Under the pieces are notes generated by a model. It ran no database searches, was not told the DNA's origin, and was given only the letters and a program-made list of their open reading frames with translations. From Pseudoscleropodium purum (taxonomy: Eukaryota; Streptophyta; Bryopsida; Hypnales; Brachytheciaceae), in NCBI GenBank assembly GCA_963969395.1, contig OZ017797.1:38068001-38132000 (forward strand): a stretch of DNA of 64,000 bases, written 5' to 3'. The stretch's first letter is position 1. Each line of letters begins with the position of its first letter. The translations under genes and the position numbers were made by a program. Positions 46,401 to 61,300 of the stretch are shown here, piece after piece.

Positions 46401-49400
46401 GGTGATTTATAGTCAATTTGTGTCATTTTTCGCATGAATTAGGATGCTTATTTAGCGGATTGTGAATCGTGTTCCTTACGCACGTGGTACTTGGGTAGGT
46501 GGGCTGCATATGTGGCAGGAACTCTTTTGGTTCTGATGCGTGAGCTTGGCATTCGCTTCCTCGACAGCATTAGCGTACTTGTATAGCTCACTTCTTGCTT
46601 ACTTTAGGCGCCTCAAGCTTGTCATTCGAAAATTTCTGAATTTTTTTGTTACTGGCGTCGTATTTGTCATCATTGTTATGAGGTGCTTTGAAAATATGTA
46701 ATCTTAACCCTTACGTTGTACTGAAAAAGGATATCTGGGTATGGTCTAGGTCTCTTCTGATGTGCCAGAAGGCAAGGGTGTGTCTTCATCAGCGGCACTT
46801 GAAGTAGCCACTATGAGTGCGATCGCTGCTGCGTACGGTAAAGTTGTAGCCGGACTGCGCTGGCGTCAAACATACTAGTCATGTATTGAAAGTCTTCCTT
46901 GATTTTGGTATACTCTCTCAATGCCTTGCTTGGAGATGTCCCCGATATCTAACGAGGACTCTAGGATGAAACACATGTACTCTCCACATGTATAAAAAAT
47001 TTACTTCAAATCGGTTGTGGATATGCAGGATTGAAGATTGCTCCAAGAGATCTTGCCATTCTTTGCCAGAAGGTCATCTTTTAGACTTCATCCTCGTGCT
47101 TATGGCGAATCCTTCCTTCACCTGAATGCATGTATTGGCCAGCTTGTACATATTATCGAAAAGTAAAAGAATAATTCGCAAAATTCTTGGTGAATTATTG
47201 TTAATATATAATCCCCACCCATAATTCCATCTAAAACCTTAGAGCGGAGTTCTTATGTTCGTGCTGCCGCGAAATCTCCTTGTACAACTCTGTTCTTTTA
47301 TTGAATGCTCATGCAGTAGTTCTGAATGGCTGGAAACAGGTCGAAAATCATGTGGTGGGAGCTCCATGTGGAGTGATGGATCAAATGGCATCGGCTTGTG
47401 GAGAAGCCAACAAGCTATTGGCTATGGTGTGCCAGGTTTGTCTCCATCCACCAGGATCGCTGACGGATTAGTTGTAATTCGATGACTTCAATCGATATAT
47501 GTGCATTTGATTGTCCGTAACATTTATCAGAAGCGTACGCTTGACAGCACGACTCACCTTCATCGTGTGTTTGCAGCCAGCAGAAGTGAAGGAACATATA
47601 AACATTCCATTGCATGTTCAATTCTGGGGGATTGATTCCGGCATTCGGCACAGGTTCGAAGAGGGCCTAATGAAAAATCTTTTGCTTTTGCTTGATTGCC
47701 GTCATTGTTTTCTCAAGGGGTTTGCTATTCAAGAGCAGGAAGTCTAACTAAATTTTGTGGGCTTTCAGTGTTGGTGGTGCAGATTATGGATCAGTACGAG
47801 TAGGAGCATTCATGGGTCGCCGCATCATTCAATATATTGCTGCTAAGCAATGTGAAGGCTTAAAAGCACTGCGCACAGCAGCAGAGGAAGCCGAGGACCC
47901 CGAATATGCCATGTCACAGGCAGATGCCAATGAGCAATATCTATGCAATATTCCTCCTCACAGGTACAGGACAAATAAAAAAATAATCAGCGGTCTCAAC
48001 TTTATTCAATCGAAGTTTTCACATGATGTGAATTCGACCTTCAATATTATGATTTATAATTTTTGACATCTTCTCAGATTTTCAATAATAATCTGTCAGG
48101 AATCTTGTATTTATCATCCAGGGGGATGATTTGGTTGGATTCACCTTACTCTTGTTTCATACTACCTCCGTTTGGAAATAGTGTATCCATTCTCAGTGGT
48201 GATTGCACCTTGATCTGCCTTGTCAGAAAAGTTCAACCCTACTCCTGAATTTGCATATTTGACAGCGGTTGCTTCATGTCGCCATAATCTGTGACTTTCT
48301 GGCAGGCTCGAAGGAGCATATGCAAATGAACTCCCAGTGGAAATGAAAGGAGAGGACTTTTTGGACACCTTTGACGATCACAACGATCCCGTCACAAGGG
48401 TTGATCCTCGCCAAACGTATGCTGTGAAGGCTCCTGCTGCTCACCCAGTTTTTGAGGATTTCAGAGTGAAGGTGCATAATCAAATCCTGTTGAGCTTGAA
48501 ATCTCTACTTGTGATTTTTCTGTGTAGTTGCTTTCTTTTCATAATTTGTTGAAATACTTCCTAGTATTAAAAATGTTATCCTTTGATCATGAGTTGTAGG
48601 TTTCATGTCGAGGTATTGTGTTGAATTTGGATTACTGTTGGTGCAGTCTTTTGCTGTGGCCCTAACAGCACCAGACAGTGATGCTCAACTGGAGGCTCTA
48701 GGAGAGCTAATGTTTCAGGTGCTTACCTCTTCCTTGGTCTGGTTTGGTCACATGTATGATTCCTCTTCTGTGGCAGGAAGCTATCTGTGCATAAATTAAT
48801 TGGGATGGCTATATTTCGGGCTATATGAACACTGTTCTCTTTGATTGATTCTTCATGGAGTACTTCAAATTTTGACATATTTACTGGTTTATTGCAGTCA
48901 CATTACAGCTACTCGAAGTGTGGTCTGGGATCCCATGGCACTGATCGTCTTGTGGCGCTTGTAAAACAAACAAAACGGAAATCTCATCGAGATGGGTCGA
49001 CACTCTTTGGGGCAAAAATCACCGGTGGCGGATGCGGAGGGACTGTATGTGTTTTAGGACGTGCAGGTATTAGGAGCAGCGACGAAATTAGGAAGGTACG
49101 CAATTCTTTTCTGCTTTAAAAAAATCTGGGGTTAATCTACTCATGATGGAATCTTTGCAGGTTTGATTATTTGTTCTTCAGATCAACTTGGAATGTTCGG
49201 TTTTTAGCAGACTTAGTACTTATGTGAACAATGGATCACATCTTTGCTACTCGAACCTCAGATATCGTTCGCTATGCCGGCCGCCCATCATTGAGGTGCT
49301 GAAATTCTTGCTTCTCAAGACTTGCTTAAACCGAGGTTTTAACAATACACTACTGATTCTGCAGATCCAAGAAAGTTATAAAGCTGCGACAGGTCATCAC

Positions 49401-49478
49401 CCTTACATTTTCGAAGGATCGTCCATGGGAGCTGGTCAGTTCGGGTTCCTTCGTGTACGTCGTAGAAATAAGTGCTGA
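40429..49478 (+). CDS. ARA1: L-arabinokinase (GHMP kinase with N-terminal glycosyltransferase-like domain)
   Basis: Phosphorylates free L-arabinose to L-arabinose 1-phosphate for salvage of cell-wall sugar. 29 exons (986 aa; Arabidopsis about 1040): 40429-40515, 40661-40768, 41120-41188, 41639-41722, 41893-41969, 42178-42244, 42504-42561, 42696-42763, 42899-42961, 43179-43232, 43435-43537, 43674-43783, 43956-44075, 44162-44218, 44463-44647, 44794-44968, 45220-45303, 45611-45736, 45834-45967, 46499-46580, 46750-46837, 47029-47072, 47340-47435, 47577-47653, 47769-47963, 48306-48471, 48647-48718, 48898-49095, 49365-49478. The N-terminal half has [25 protein letters not shown] and [14 protein letters not shown]. 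The GHMP half has [18 protein letters not shown] (motif 1, about 502-519), [15 protein letters not shown] (ATP loop, about 643-657) and [17 protein letters not shown] (motif 3, about 921-937). Family resemblance continues to the last exon. The start is the only ATG giving the conserved N-terminus. Confidence 0.95.
46130..46215 (+). repeat. short GC-rich reiterations in an arabinokinase intron
   Basis: Within the intron 45968-46498, the unit CCACGGG(A/T) recurs at least four times between 46153 and 46200, and the block ACCACGGGTACCATA occurs twice. It contrasts with the AT-rich composition of the rest of the intron. Confidence 0.7.
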
Positions 49479-52345
49479 TTCGCATCAGATTGTCGAAGAA
49501 ACAATTCTCATTTGTCTCATGAAAGCATCTCTCAGAATGTAGAGACTAGAACATTTCTTGGTTTAAGGCTATCATAAATCTGTAAGTCCGACTACATTTC
49601 CATATGCAATGTGCTACATTACGTACAATGTACTGTTCTGCTTGATGCAAATAAGGTAACAGCTCGTAAAATTGGCCGAATAAGGGTTTGAGCATGGTTC
49701 TGTGAAAGTTTTAGTTTGGTTTTTTTGGTATGTAAAGGAGATTCTAGATTTTCTTGGAATGCATTTTTTGGACACTATGAATGAACGATGATTTTTCAAA
49801 GTGTTGAAAGTAGGTGGTGTACCCAAAATCAACCCTAGGTTATTATGAATAGAGGCTATTCATTTTTTACAAGAATCTATTGGGATTTATTGGAATTTTT
49901 TTTAGAAGTATGTCACAATTAGGTGCAATTACCTCAATACCTCCACAAGTTTTGCTACATGTCAAGATTTTTATTTGAAGATGCATTACTCTAGATTTAA
50001 GATCTTTATTTCTAATCTCCAACTTACAAAATCTTCTTCATTGATAATATTGATCTCAATCTTTTGCTATTCAAATGCATGGCAACGAAGTACACCTAGC
50101 CCTCTTTGAAATTTTACTTCACATTTGGTTTAATTGGAATGTAAATGTGATTGCAAATTCTTTCAACTTCAATATGGAGGATTGGGCTATATGAGTTGGA
50201 GGCCATGGTGAACACATAATCTTTGTTTGACAAGGAACTTGATGAAGCAAGTATAATGCATGCCAATGTTGCAAATTTAACAATGTGATAGAGACCACTT
50301 CTAAATTAGTTTCGATTGTAGTATCAACAAAATGTTGTTATTATAGTCAATTATGGTTGCATTGCAAATGCTCTTACCACTCAAATTATGTCAACAAACA
50401 AGTCTCTTGAAGCACCTCCATAATGAATGAGGATTATTTTCAATCTAGGCCATTCATCTCAATCATGTGTACATCATCATTTATGAATTGTGTAAGCACC
50501 ATCAAGAAGTGTGGAGTCTTAATTGCCTTAATTGTCTCCAACTTGTACCACTTGAAAATGTATATTTCATGAGATATCATTAATCTATCATTTTTTAGTT
50601 CATAATTGAGCAAAATTGAAAAATGCATAAATAAATAATTATAAAATTATAAATAATATAAATAAATAAATGTATATATATAATAGAAATAATAGAAATC
50701 AATACAATGATCAAGCAATGGGATTTCCAATACAAACAACACATTGATGTGAATGTTTAACAAATTTTTTTCTTTCAAATTTCATGAATGAATATTGAGT
50801 GCATTTTTTGAGTTGCATTTCTCAATTTCCATTAAACTGAATCATTCATTGGACATTTGAGTTTGTCCATTGCAACCTTATCTTTAACCTTGTAAGGAGA
50901 GGGGGACCTAAATGGTTCAATGGATGAATTCATTGTTAACTGTAGAAAAAAAATGCACTTATTGGTCCATCAATCAAAGAATTTTAGGAACTACCTTGAT
51001 CTCCTTGTAAAGGTAAGTTTAAGGTTAGGGATGCTAATTTTGCCCATGCTCGAAGAACTACTCTTACAAGTGTACCATGAATCATCACTGTAGGAATAAA
51101 AAATGGCCCATTGATGAATTCGTGTCAATTTGTAATTTTCATTGCACAATTTTAGAAATGATCAGGGATTGAGTTTGATTTAGAAGTAGACAAAATTTTA
51201 GTGTACATAATGTGGAATTATGAGTGGTGGGAGACTTTATGTCATTCTAGGCAATTACATGCACCTTGTTGTTACACTTTAAGGTTAGTACACCTTTATT
51301 TTTAGACTCCATTTACACCATTAACCCTAATGTATAAGGATGGGTTAGTCTTTGTGGAAATCATCATTTTTTGATACCATGGGAATCAATGGTTTAAGTA
51401 AATAGAAAAGTACTCATTGGAAGTCCAACTATTGTAGAAGAGCTTGGTTCCCTTTTCATAACAATATTTCATGGCTATACCTACCATATGAATTGAAATA
51501 ACACTCCACTCATGAGATCTTTAAAAAATCATATCTAATTCAATTTATCTCTCAAAATCATGAATCAAATTGTAATGGATGTGTCTCCCTCTCCTATTTC
51601 TCTGAAAATTTGTTAGAAAATGCTTTCATTAGCATAACAAACGTCCTAAGCCAAAATACTCTTAAATGGGCAGTTTCTGCACCTCCTACCTTAGGTACAA
51701 AGAAACCGATTGATTGCAGAACCCATTCCAACTCTTAGTCATACTTCTGACACTTCAGTTCTGAGATGACTGTCCCTTCAGTTGGATAGAATTTCTGGAG
51801 CAAAAAGAATTCAGTGTTAGGTCGCTTGACTCACTTCTGATAAGGACCGACAGGGATGGGATTAGACCCACAGAACAGACACGCCGATCATATCCCTGAC
51901 GAATCTTCCCTCTCACCTAGATTCCCATTCGTTCCTACCCAGAAACCCCACCTTTTATCTATTCATTACCTACATCACCCCAAATCTACCAAATCAGCTT
52001 CTCTTGAACCCTTAAAAATCTTCACAATCCATAGATGACATATCCCTTCTCCTAATATCTACATAATAACGATAAAACTGTACATCTACGAAAGAGAAAA
52101 ACGAAATGTACGTAAAAACGTGTAGTGGAGGTTTTGCGAGAGGGAGGTTTGCAGCTCTGTAACGACTGACGAGGTCCGTGTAGTTGTCGTCGGCTTCGTC
52201 TCGAGAGGACTCTGAGAAGGGACTTGTATGTTAGGGATCGCTGTCTGCCGTGGTGCTTGTTCAATTCGTAGCGTGGTGCAATAGATTGAGAATTGTCTTT
52301 TTTGGCGAGGAATCGGAAACGCATTTTTTGTGGTGAATCGTGGTG
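49479..52345. other. AT-rich spacer, then 5' flank of FGAM synthase
   Basis: 49479-49600 is probable 3' untranslated region of the arabinokinase gene. 49830-51660 is AT-rich with no supported gene. 51660-52345 is more balanced and probably holds the promoter and leader of the next gene. A 60-codon frame at 51856-52038 is not supported. Confidence 0.55.
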
Positions 52346-55300
52346 ATGGCTGGGCAGGCGGCTCTGATGGCTAGTGGCAGCGTGAGAGCCGTCACGCTCC
52401 TGGCTTGCTCGTCGTCCAGTTTTGTGAAGCCCGCGGATTCAAGCAGGTTAGACGGAGAATTTGGGAGAGAATTGAGCTGATTTGGTTCGTTTTTAGTTTA
52501 GAGTGTTTTTGTAACATCTTTTTGTAGAGGTTTTTGCGCATTTGCTGATCAGTCCTCTTACGATAATTCGTCTTGTTTTAGAGGATCGGCTTGAGAAGAT
52601 TTCGCCTGTTGTAGTGATTTTTCGATTGATGAGATTTGTCAGGACGGAGAGACTGTGCATTAGCTTTTGTGAAGGAATTTGCATTTTTAGGTGTACTTTT
52701 TAATTGGAGAGTTCGTTTCGTGATTGACATCGTTGTTTTTCTTTTGTGTTCGGAAAAGCAGGAAGTGTATTCCGAACTGAAATTTGCAATACAATGCCAG
52801 AGACTGAGATGGAAGCATCCTGGTTATTTGTCTGTTTAGGAGCTTTGAGAACAAAAGTTTTTTTCGTCATTTTCTACTGCGTTTACTGAATACTTTTGTT
52901 CGATCGGTATTGCAGGTTATGTCGTGTGGCAGCTAGGGGTCCAGGAAAGAAGCTGTCGATTGCCGGCAAAGGAAGAGTTTTTGCCTCTCTGGAAGGTCCT
53001 TCCCCGAGGAATGATGGGGCAAGGAAGCAGGCTAAACTGCAGGCTGTTGCTTCTGACACTCCAAGGGTATTGTTCGCTACTGCTTTTTAGAATTTTTTGT
53101 GCAGATTGACATTGATTTTCCATCCAAGCTGTTCTGTGGCAGCTACTCGTTTCCCCTTATTTCAGTTAGCTGATGGTCAGAGGTATCGTATGGCACGATC
53201 CTGTGGAGCATCTGTTGAGAGTGTTGAGCTTTTGTGTACTTTTATTGTGCTGGTTTGGATCAGTGTTTCTTTATCAGTGCATCATCATTTTGTGTAGTGA
53301 TGCATTCGGGTTTTCAATGAATCCTTGGACCCGGACTGCTGAGTGAATTGCGAGGTCCGCCTTTGCTCCTCCTTCAGCATAATGTAGTTAGAATACAGAG
53401 AGCGTTGTTAATGTCACTGATACACCATACAGGGTTTAGGGTTTAAGAGCTTTAGGTTATTTTTTCAAATGTTATGCTTTTCTTCGGTCACGGTTTTAGA
53501 GAACTTCACGTTATAAATTATCATGCACGTTTTTGGTGCGGTATGGAAGAGATTAAGGGCAATACACTACTTCGACATTTTTCGTACACCCTGGCAAGAG
53601 TAAGAAGTCCGCAACATATGAACCCATTACGGTAATTACGGTCCATGCAACCAATAATGGGTTGCGTTTTCTAAAGGAATGTCACATCATGGACCTTAAA
53701 AGGTTAAATAATAGCTGAAACAACACCTCTGTTTTGCGTTGTTAAAGTATGCGTCAGGGTTTAGGTTTGGTCATTTATGCTGATGTCAAATCGGATGATT
53801 GACTGCGTCTATGGTGGTGTGTATGCGAAATAATCTGCATCAATTGAGAATCATTTTGGCCTTGCAACTATTAGTTGTGAGGGTGAGTTGGCACCCTTTC
53901 CTGGATTTTAAGCAATGAAGACAGATTATATTTTTTCCTTGTATATCTCTCTCGTTTTGTCATTTACTGCATCAGTCTGTTTAGTTCATTGATGTAGAGA
54001 CATTGTATGCTTTTGGCTGTGCAGGTTTCAGCTGCGACTGAGCAGGAAGCAGAGGTGTATCATGTCTATCGAACTCCATACTTGTCAGAGAATGCTGCTG
54101 CAGCTCTTCTTAAAAAGGTCTGTGGTCTTTGTCCCTTATACTGGATCAATTGTTTGCTTACTTTCGGATCAAGTGATTCTAATTGTTATATACATGAATG
54201 TACTTATTATCGAGCTTGGTGTGGTCTTTCTTAACCAATATACAGGTTCAAGAGAAGGTTTTTGACGGTATTATCAGCGTGAAGACTGAACAAGTAAGTT
54301 TTTCTGGTCATGCGAATTGATCTGCTCTTACTGTGGGTTAATTCGTGTAGTATAAAGCAAATGGAATGTCATTTAAAATCTTTACCGATGTTAACTTTTA
54401 TAATGACTTTCGAATCTATTGCTTGCAGTGTTACAATATCGCACTGAATGCGCCACTTTCTTCAGAGAAGTGGGAAGTACTACAGTGGTTACTCAAGGAA
54501 ACTTATGAGCCTGACAATCTCCAGTTGTCAAGCAACTTACAGAGCGAAAGCGGAGTAGGTTCGTAAATGAGCACTTCTTCAAAGTGATATTTCACTTTAA
54601 ATTCATTTGTCATTTCAATTCATTGTCCTTCCCCATATCCTTGAGTAAAATGGGGGGACTTCTTAGTGCCTGTGACCAAGGCATTCGTGAGATCTACTGA
54701 TCAAATTTTAATTTTTAATTTTTTTGTACTTTCCTTGTGGGTTTCAGTTGTGGAAGTTGGTCCTCGCCTTTCCTTCACAACCGCATGGTCAGCCAATGCC
54801 GTATCCGTATGTCAGGCATGTGCTCTACCTGAAGTGACACGAATCGAGCGTTCCCGTCGCTACCTGCTCTCTGTTGGTCCAGAGGCGGCCCCGTTGGAGC
54901 AAAGTCAGCTTGATGCCTTTGCTGCAATTGTAAGAAAACTATATATACTACTTTTCTGTCAGTGATATTTCATATATTCAACATCTCATATTGCTAGTCT
55001 GTTGCAAGCATTAGTTGCAGTTCAGCTTTACTTACTTTTTTTTATGAGCTCTATTATGTGGAGTATTGGGTGCGTTGATCAGGACTAGGATGTCTGTCAT
55101 GAGTGATGATTGTGGTACTAAGATTGGTATCTCTTTCGTGCAGGTACATGATCGAATGACAGAGTGCGTTTACCCTAAGAAGCTTATGTCTTTCAAGAAT
55201 GATGTAGTACCAGAACCCTTCATCCAGATTCCTGTCATGGAGGTCAGTAAAGAGACTCTGGTTTGATGATTTTTTTTTTGTGTTTTGTATTTTGCGTCTT

Positions 55301-58300
55301 GCGAGAGTGCTGTCGTGCTGATACCTGCTGGATTTTGGCATCTAACATAGCCAGTTCTGTCTGCATCACAGGAAGGGAGATCGGCATTGGAAGCCATCAA
55401 CAAAACCATGGGTCTTGCTTTTGACGAGTTTGATCTTGAGGTATGCTTCGTGGTTCTACTTCTTACAGATATTGCGAGATAGCATTTATTATTGAATTTG
55501 GGACTGGCACAGCTTGCCTGATCTTTAGTGTCTCGTACTGTCTGCAATTTTTCTATTTGTTGGTGGAACGGTTTTGGAGCTCGAGACAGTCTCTGGTGTA
55601 ATATCTAAAGGGATCATCAGTGACAGGTCTTGTTTCTACGCAAATTGATAGAGGTTAATTACCTTGGATTGTTCCAGCAGCATGATAAAATGACCTATCT
55701 TGTATACTTCAAATGCAGTACTATACAAAGCTTTTTGGCGAGGACATCAAGCGCAACCCGACGAATGTTGAGTTGTTTGATATTGCTCAATCTAACAGTG
55801 AGCACAGTCGTCACTGGTTCTTCAATGTAAGCAAGATCACAGCAACTGAATATCTTTAAGGGCTAATCACCTGCATTATTGTGTTTTCGTACTGTTCACC
55901 CTAAATCCATTTAATCTGAGTTTTCTCGTCTTTCATTTACATTAATTCTGTTCTGGTCTTTCAGGGTGAGTTGACAATCGATGGGAAGAAAGTTCCTGAA
56001 ACGCTCTTTGGTCTTGTCAAAGACACTTGGAAGGCCAACAAGAACAATTCTGTGATAGGATTTAAGGACAATTCAAGGTGCGTCTCTTTTTCGCTTCATA
56101 TGAGTCGCCTATGTCTTCATCTATTATTGTACATGTGGAATCATATCTGTTGCGGATGTATGATACTTCTTGTTGTATGTTGGGCAGTGCTATTCGAGGC
56201 GCAGCTGTCAAACCCGTCCTACCTGTCACTCCGGGGTCTCCTTCGCCTGTGGATGCTCTTGATCGTGATTTCGATGTTCTTTTCACTGCAGAGACACACA
56301 ACTTTCCATGTGCTGTAAGTCCAAATCATGTTTATAATTTGTGATATTTGTGTTCACTGCTTATGGTCTTTGTTTCATATAAGTACCACTGAGTTGCATA
56401 TGATTTCCAATCACTTATATTATGTTGTACCCTCTCTTGTAACTTTCCTGTTCAATTGTGCAGGTTGCTCCATTTCCAGGTGCTGAAACTGGGGCTGGAG
56501 GTCGCATTCGTGATACCCATGCAACGGGAATCGGTTCACTGATCGGAGCTGCCACTGCAGGATATTGTGTTGGAAATCTTCAGGTGTGTTTTCGATTATT
56601 ATTTGTTTTTGATGTCCTAATTTGGCTTACAAGTACAGGAATTTAAATAACTGGAAACTCCCTGGGAATCTCCTTGCAGATGGTGGACTCTTATGCCCCT
56701 TGGGAAGATAGCTCTTTTGTGTATCCTCCAAATCTTGCATCTCCTCTTCAGGTAAATACCTACTACATTGAATTTATAGCAATGCACAGTATTTATAAAA
56801 GTTTACGACGTTTTGGGACTGATAATCTTCTTTCGTATAATTCTAAGCGGATGAAAGCGTGACATGGATTACAGATTCTCATTGATGCTAGTAATGGAGC
56901 ATCCGATTATGGCAACAAATTTGGGGAGCCTCTTATTCAGGTATCATGTTTTCCCCCTTGTTTATGTATCTCGTAATACTTGCACGCTGCTATGTTTTCT
57001 CGGCAGCTTTTTTTTCTTAGTAGAATAAACTTCTTTTTATCTTGTGAGAGTCATATTGGCTCGAATAAAAACTACAAATTGCCACCGTGTCGCTTGAATG
57101 GTAGGTTATTTAATCTCTGCTGATCATAACGCTGACCATGTCTACTGTCCAGGGTTACACACGAACTTTTGGCATGCGGCTACCCAGTGGTGAGCGAAGG
57201 GAATGGCTCAAGCCGATAATGTTTAGTGCCGGTATTGGTCAGGTAATTTCGAAACAAATTTCTCATTATGTCAAGCGTGTCTGCAATGTCGGAGTTGTGA
57301 AGGTTTTGGTGTCGACTGTTTTTGATGTTAAATATCCTGGTTTATGGTGTTTTAGAACCATGTCTGACCTGTATTCAACGTCCAATGCAGATTGACCATC
57401 GTCACTTGGAAAAAGAGGATGCGCAGATTGGCATGCTTGTTGTCAAGGTGGGCATTGCAGATTAATCTTGCATTGGGACTTAATCATTACACGAGAGTCT
57501 ATTGGTTTCGGTTTCAATCCTTAAGCTAAGGTGGATGTGGTATGTGGTATGCAGATTGGTGGACCAGCTTACCGCATTGGTATGGGTGGTGGTGCTGCTT
57601 CTAGCATGGTTAGTTCTCTTTAATCTACTCTCGTGGAAATTGGGATGAACCTGCATCTTTATGAGGCTATAAAATTCATGTGCACCAGTATGGTCGGTTG
57701 TTACTTATTCTAGGATTTCTTTTTTGCTTTTTATTAGTTTGTAGAACTCGTTTGAGCGTGGAGTTTGAGCTCATGTAACCTGCTATGGGCAAGTGCATAC
57801 TGTGTTTTCTGTCTTCGCAATCGTAAACAGCTTTTTGTGAATTTGTGCCTTCACTAACCTACTAGTACTGTACTTGCTGGTGTTCAGGTGAGTGGACAAA
57901 ATACAGCTGAACTGGACTTTAATGCAGTCCAGCGAGGTGATGCCGAGATGTCACAGAAGCTTTACAGGGCTATTCGCACCTGTGTTGAGATGGGAGATGC
58001 CAACCCAATTGTCAGCATCCATGATCAGGGGGCTGGTGGGAACTGTAACGTAGTGAAGGAGATTATCTATCCTGAGGTATAATGCTGATTTCACAATCAA
58101 ATTCTTGTCTGCTTGTTGTCATGTATTTTGTTGTTATTCCCAGTGGACATGACTTTTGTGCTTGTGACTTCTAACTGTATTCGACTCTGTTCCTTACAGG
58201 GTGCAGAAATTGATGTAAGATCCATTGTGGTGGGAGATGAAACCATGTCTGTGCTGGAGATCTGGGGTGCAGAATATCAGGAGCAGGTAGACTGGGGTGT

Positions 58301-61300
58301 ATCTCTGTATCCTTGGGGACTTAAGTGTGCATTTGCATTATTCTACTATTGTTCTGGGTGTTTCCTACTCTATGACCAGTTTTGAGCGTTTTTTAAGGAA
58401 CCAATCTCTTCTCTAAGTTAATTTGCATGTCTGCACAGGATGCATTGCTTATTAGACCCGAGAGTGAAGCACTTTTGCGGTCCATCTGTGCTCGAGAGCG
58501 TGTTTCAATGGCTGTGATTGGCACAATCAGGTACCAAATATTGTGATGTCCTACAACATTGACAGTACTTCGTATTTTATTCTTATTGTGAAGCAACTTG
58601 GCTTGAAGTTGCTCACCCAGAAATATTGTATTATGTCAAGAGTTTCAGTTTAATAGAAATTGCATAGGATTTTCAATAACTACGTCTTTATTTAGTCCCT
58701 GGTCGTTTCATTTGGTGGTGTAAGAATTAAAATGGGTTGTGAAGTATGGAATTCCTTTTGCACGAGAGCTTATGCTTCTTATTTTCGTGTCCTTTCCTGG
58801 TATGAGAAAGCAAGAGGCCAATAATGGGCGCTGAATTAATGTGTTGGTGCCTTTTAGTGGCGACGGAAGAATCGTTCTGTCAGACAGTGCACTGAAGAAA
58901 GACGCAGATGCTCGGGGACTTCCTCCTCCAATGCCTGCCGTCGATCTTGACCTTGAAAAGGTAATACTTACTTCTGGCAATAGAGTTACTTTTTTAACGC
59001 ATAAGTTTTAAGACCTATTTCAAAGAATGACGAAGCGGCTTGCCAACACCCGCAGATTAAATCAGGATCACCTATGTGTTGGACAATTATAGATTGACCC
59101 AGCACGCCTACTTTAACACAATTAAAGGATATCTGATATCATCTCACAATGTCAATTTAAAGGTTCTTATGTATTCTCCAGGCTCGGATTGCTATTGAGT
59201 TACTGATAATCAGTTTTTTTGTAAATTGACTTTGGGTGTCTTTACCAGGTGCTTGGTGACATGCCAAGGAAAAGGTACGAGTTCACTCGGATCCTAGAGC
59301 CTGCGGAAGCGCTTGAGATTGCACCTGGTCAAACAGTGATGGAAGCCTTGAAACGTGTGCTTCATTTGCCTTCGGTCTGCTCCAAGCGCTTCCTTACAAC
59401 AAAGGTGAGCTTACTGTTTGACCATTTTATTTTTGTCTTTTGATTAAACTTTAATGGCCACAGTTTGGACACATTGATGTTACTCATTATTGTGTTCTCT
59501 AAGTTGTAATACTATCTGCTTCCACTTGTTTTCCAAGATGCTGTTCCTTAGTTTGCACAAACCTTTTTGATCTCTTTGGTTTATGATGTCCTTGATAATC
59601 CAGCCTTTTCTTTAATCAATCACTTTATGTGCGGAGCAGGTGGACAGATGTGTTACAGGACTTGTGGCACAGCAACAAACAGTGGGACCTCTGCAGCTAC
59701 CCCTTGCTGATGTTGCCGTTCTTGCTCAGGTATGAAATTTTATTTTTGCCATCACATGAAGATGATTAGGACTGAAAACTCATCCTTCATTTACTTGCTT
59801 GCGTTAGTTAAGCCTGACAAACCTGCGAAGTTACATAGCAAGGATTTTGTGGAATTTATTTTTTATTTTTTCGATTTTTTCCCTTCAGACTCACACCGGA
59901 ATTACTGGTGGTGCATGTGCAATCGGAGAGCAACCTATTAAGGTACCCAAGTTTTCTTCACGATTTCATTTTTAATAAGGAGACATCATTTTGGGAATTT
60001 GTATTCCAGCTTTGTAGATTTTCTATGATCTTGTTGATGAGCGGATTTGAATATATCATCTAGACTTGAAAATACTGAGTGTCCTGCACCATTGATTTGT
60101 ACAGGGTCTTTTGGATCCTAAGGCAATGGCACGTCTCTCTCTGGGAGAGGCGTTAACAAACCTGGTCTGGGCGAAGGTATGTTCGGTAAACATTGAAGCA
60201 TCTTCTTGTGCTATCCACCTCAATGAATCAATGAGTTTTCTGCTGATTCCGTAAGTAATGGTGTACCTGTAGGGGGGTTTGTATCTTCAATGTATCACGA
60301 CCTGTTTCTACTACCATCTCTCGTTGCTCGGAATGTTAATTTTGTTAAGTGTTAGAATTGTGTAGGCTACGGCTTTGAAAGATGTGAAGGCCAGTGGGAA
60401 CTGGATGTACGCTGCAAAGTTGGACGGTGAGGGGGCTGCTATGTATGACGCTGCCGTTGCACTAAAGGAAGCGATGATTGAACTGGAAGTCGCTATTGAT
60501 GGTGGAAAAGACAGTTTGTCCATGGCTGCTCAAGCAGGTGGTGAAACTGTGAAGTGTCCAGGGAACCTCGTCATCAGTGCTTATGTTACTTGTCCGGATA
60601 TCACCAAAACAGTCACTCCAGACTTGAAGGTTAGCTACTATCTCTCGACTCTTTCGTTGACATTTCTTGGACACTCCGAAGTGTTCTCGAATTTGATTTT
60701 ATTCACTGCAAGCTTATGAAATAGTAAGTAGGAGCTGATGGCTTCGATCTGATACCTACCAGCCATTCTATATGTAATAGTTTAAAGAAGTTCAATGCTT
60801 ATGTAGGAATTTCTTCTACAGAATTAGCTTGGTTTTGATGTTCCTATCTTTTGTTGGATCATCCTGAGACTGAGTGTTGTGCACTTTAGCTTGGGGACAA
60901 GGGTGTTCTGCTGCACATTGATATCGGCAAAGGAAAGCGACGGATGGGAGGATCCTGCTTAGCACAGGTTTATGACCAGGTAATATCTGATAACTGAACT
61001 ATGATATTTTACTATATTTGTTTTAGTTTCTGATCATTATCTGAAGACTGGGAATTGGACTGGGGTTTCGCTTTGTGTTAACCAAAAAATTTCATGGTGA
61101 CTGCAGATTGGCGATGCATCTCCGGATGTGGATGATGTTCCCTATCTGGGAAAGGTCTTCAATGCCGTACAGGTTAGTTATATTTCTGTGAGATTTGTAT
61201 TCACTGATAGGCCTTGTGATCATAATATCTTACTGCCATACCGTTCTGTTCTTTGTTCGATATTACTTCTCTTTCAGTTATCCATGAACGCATGCACATA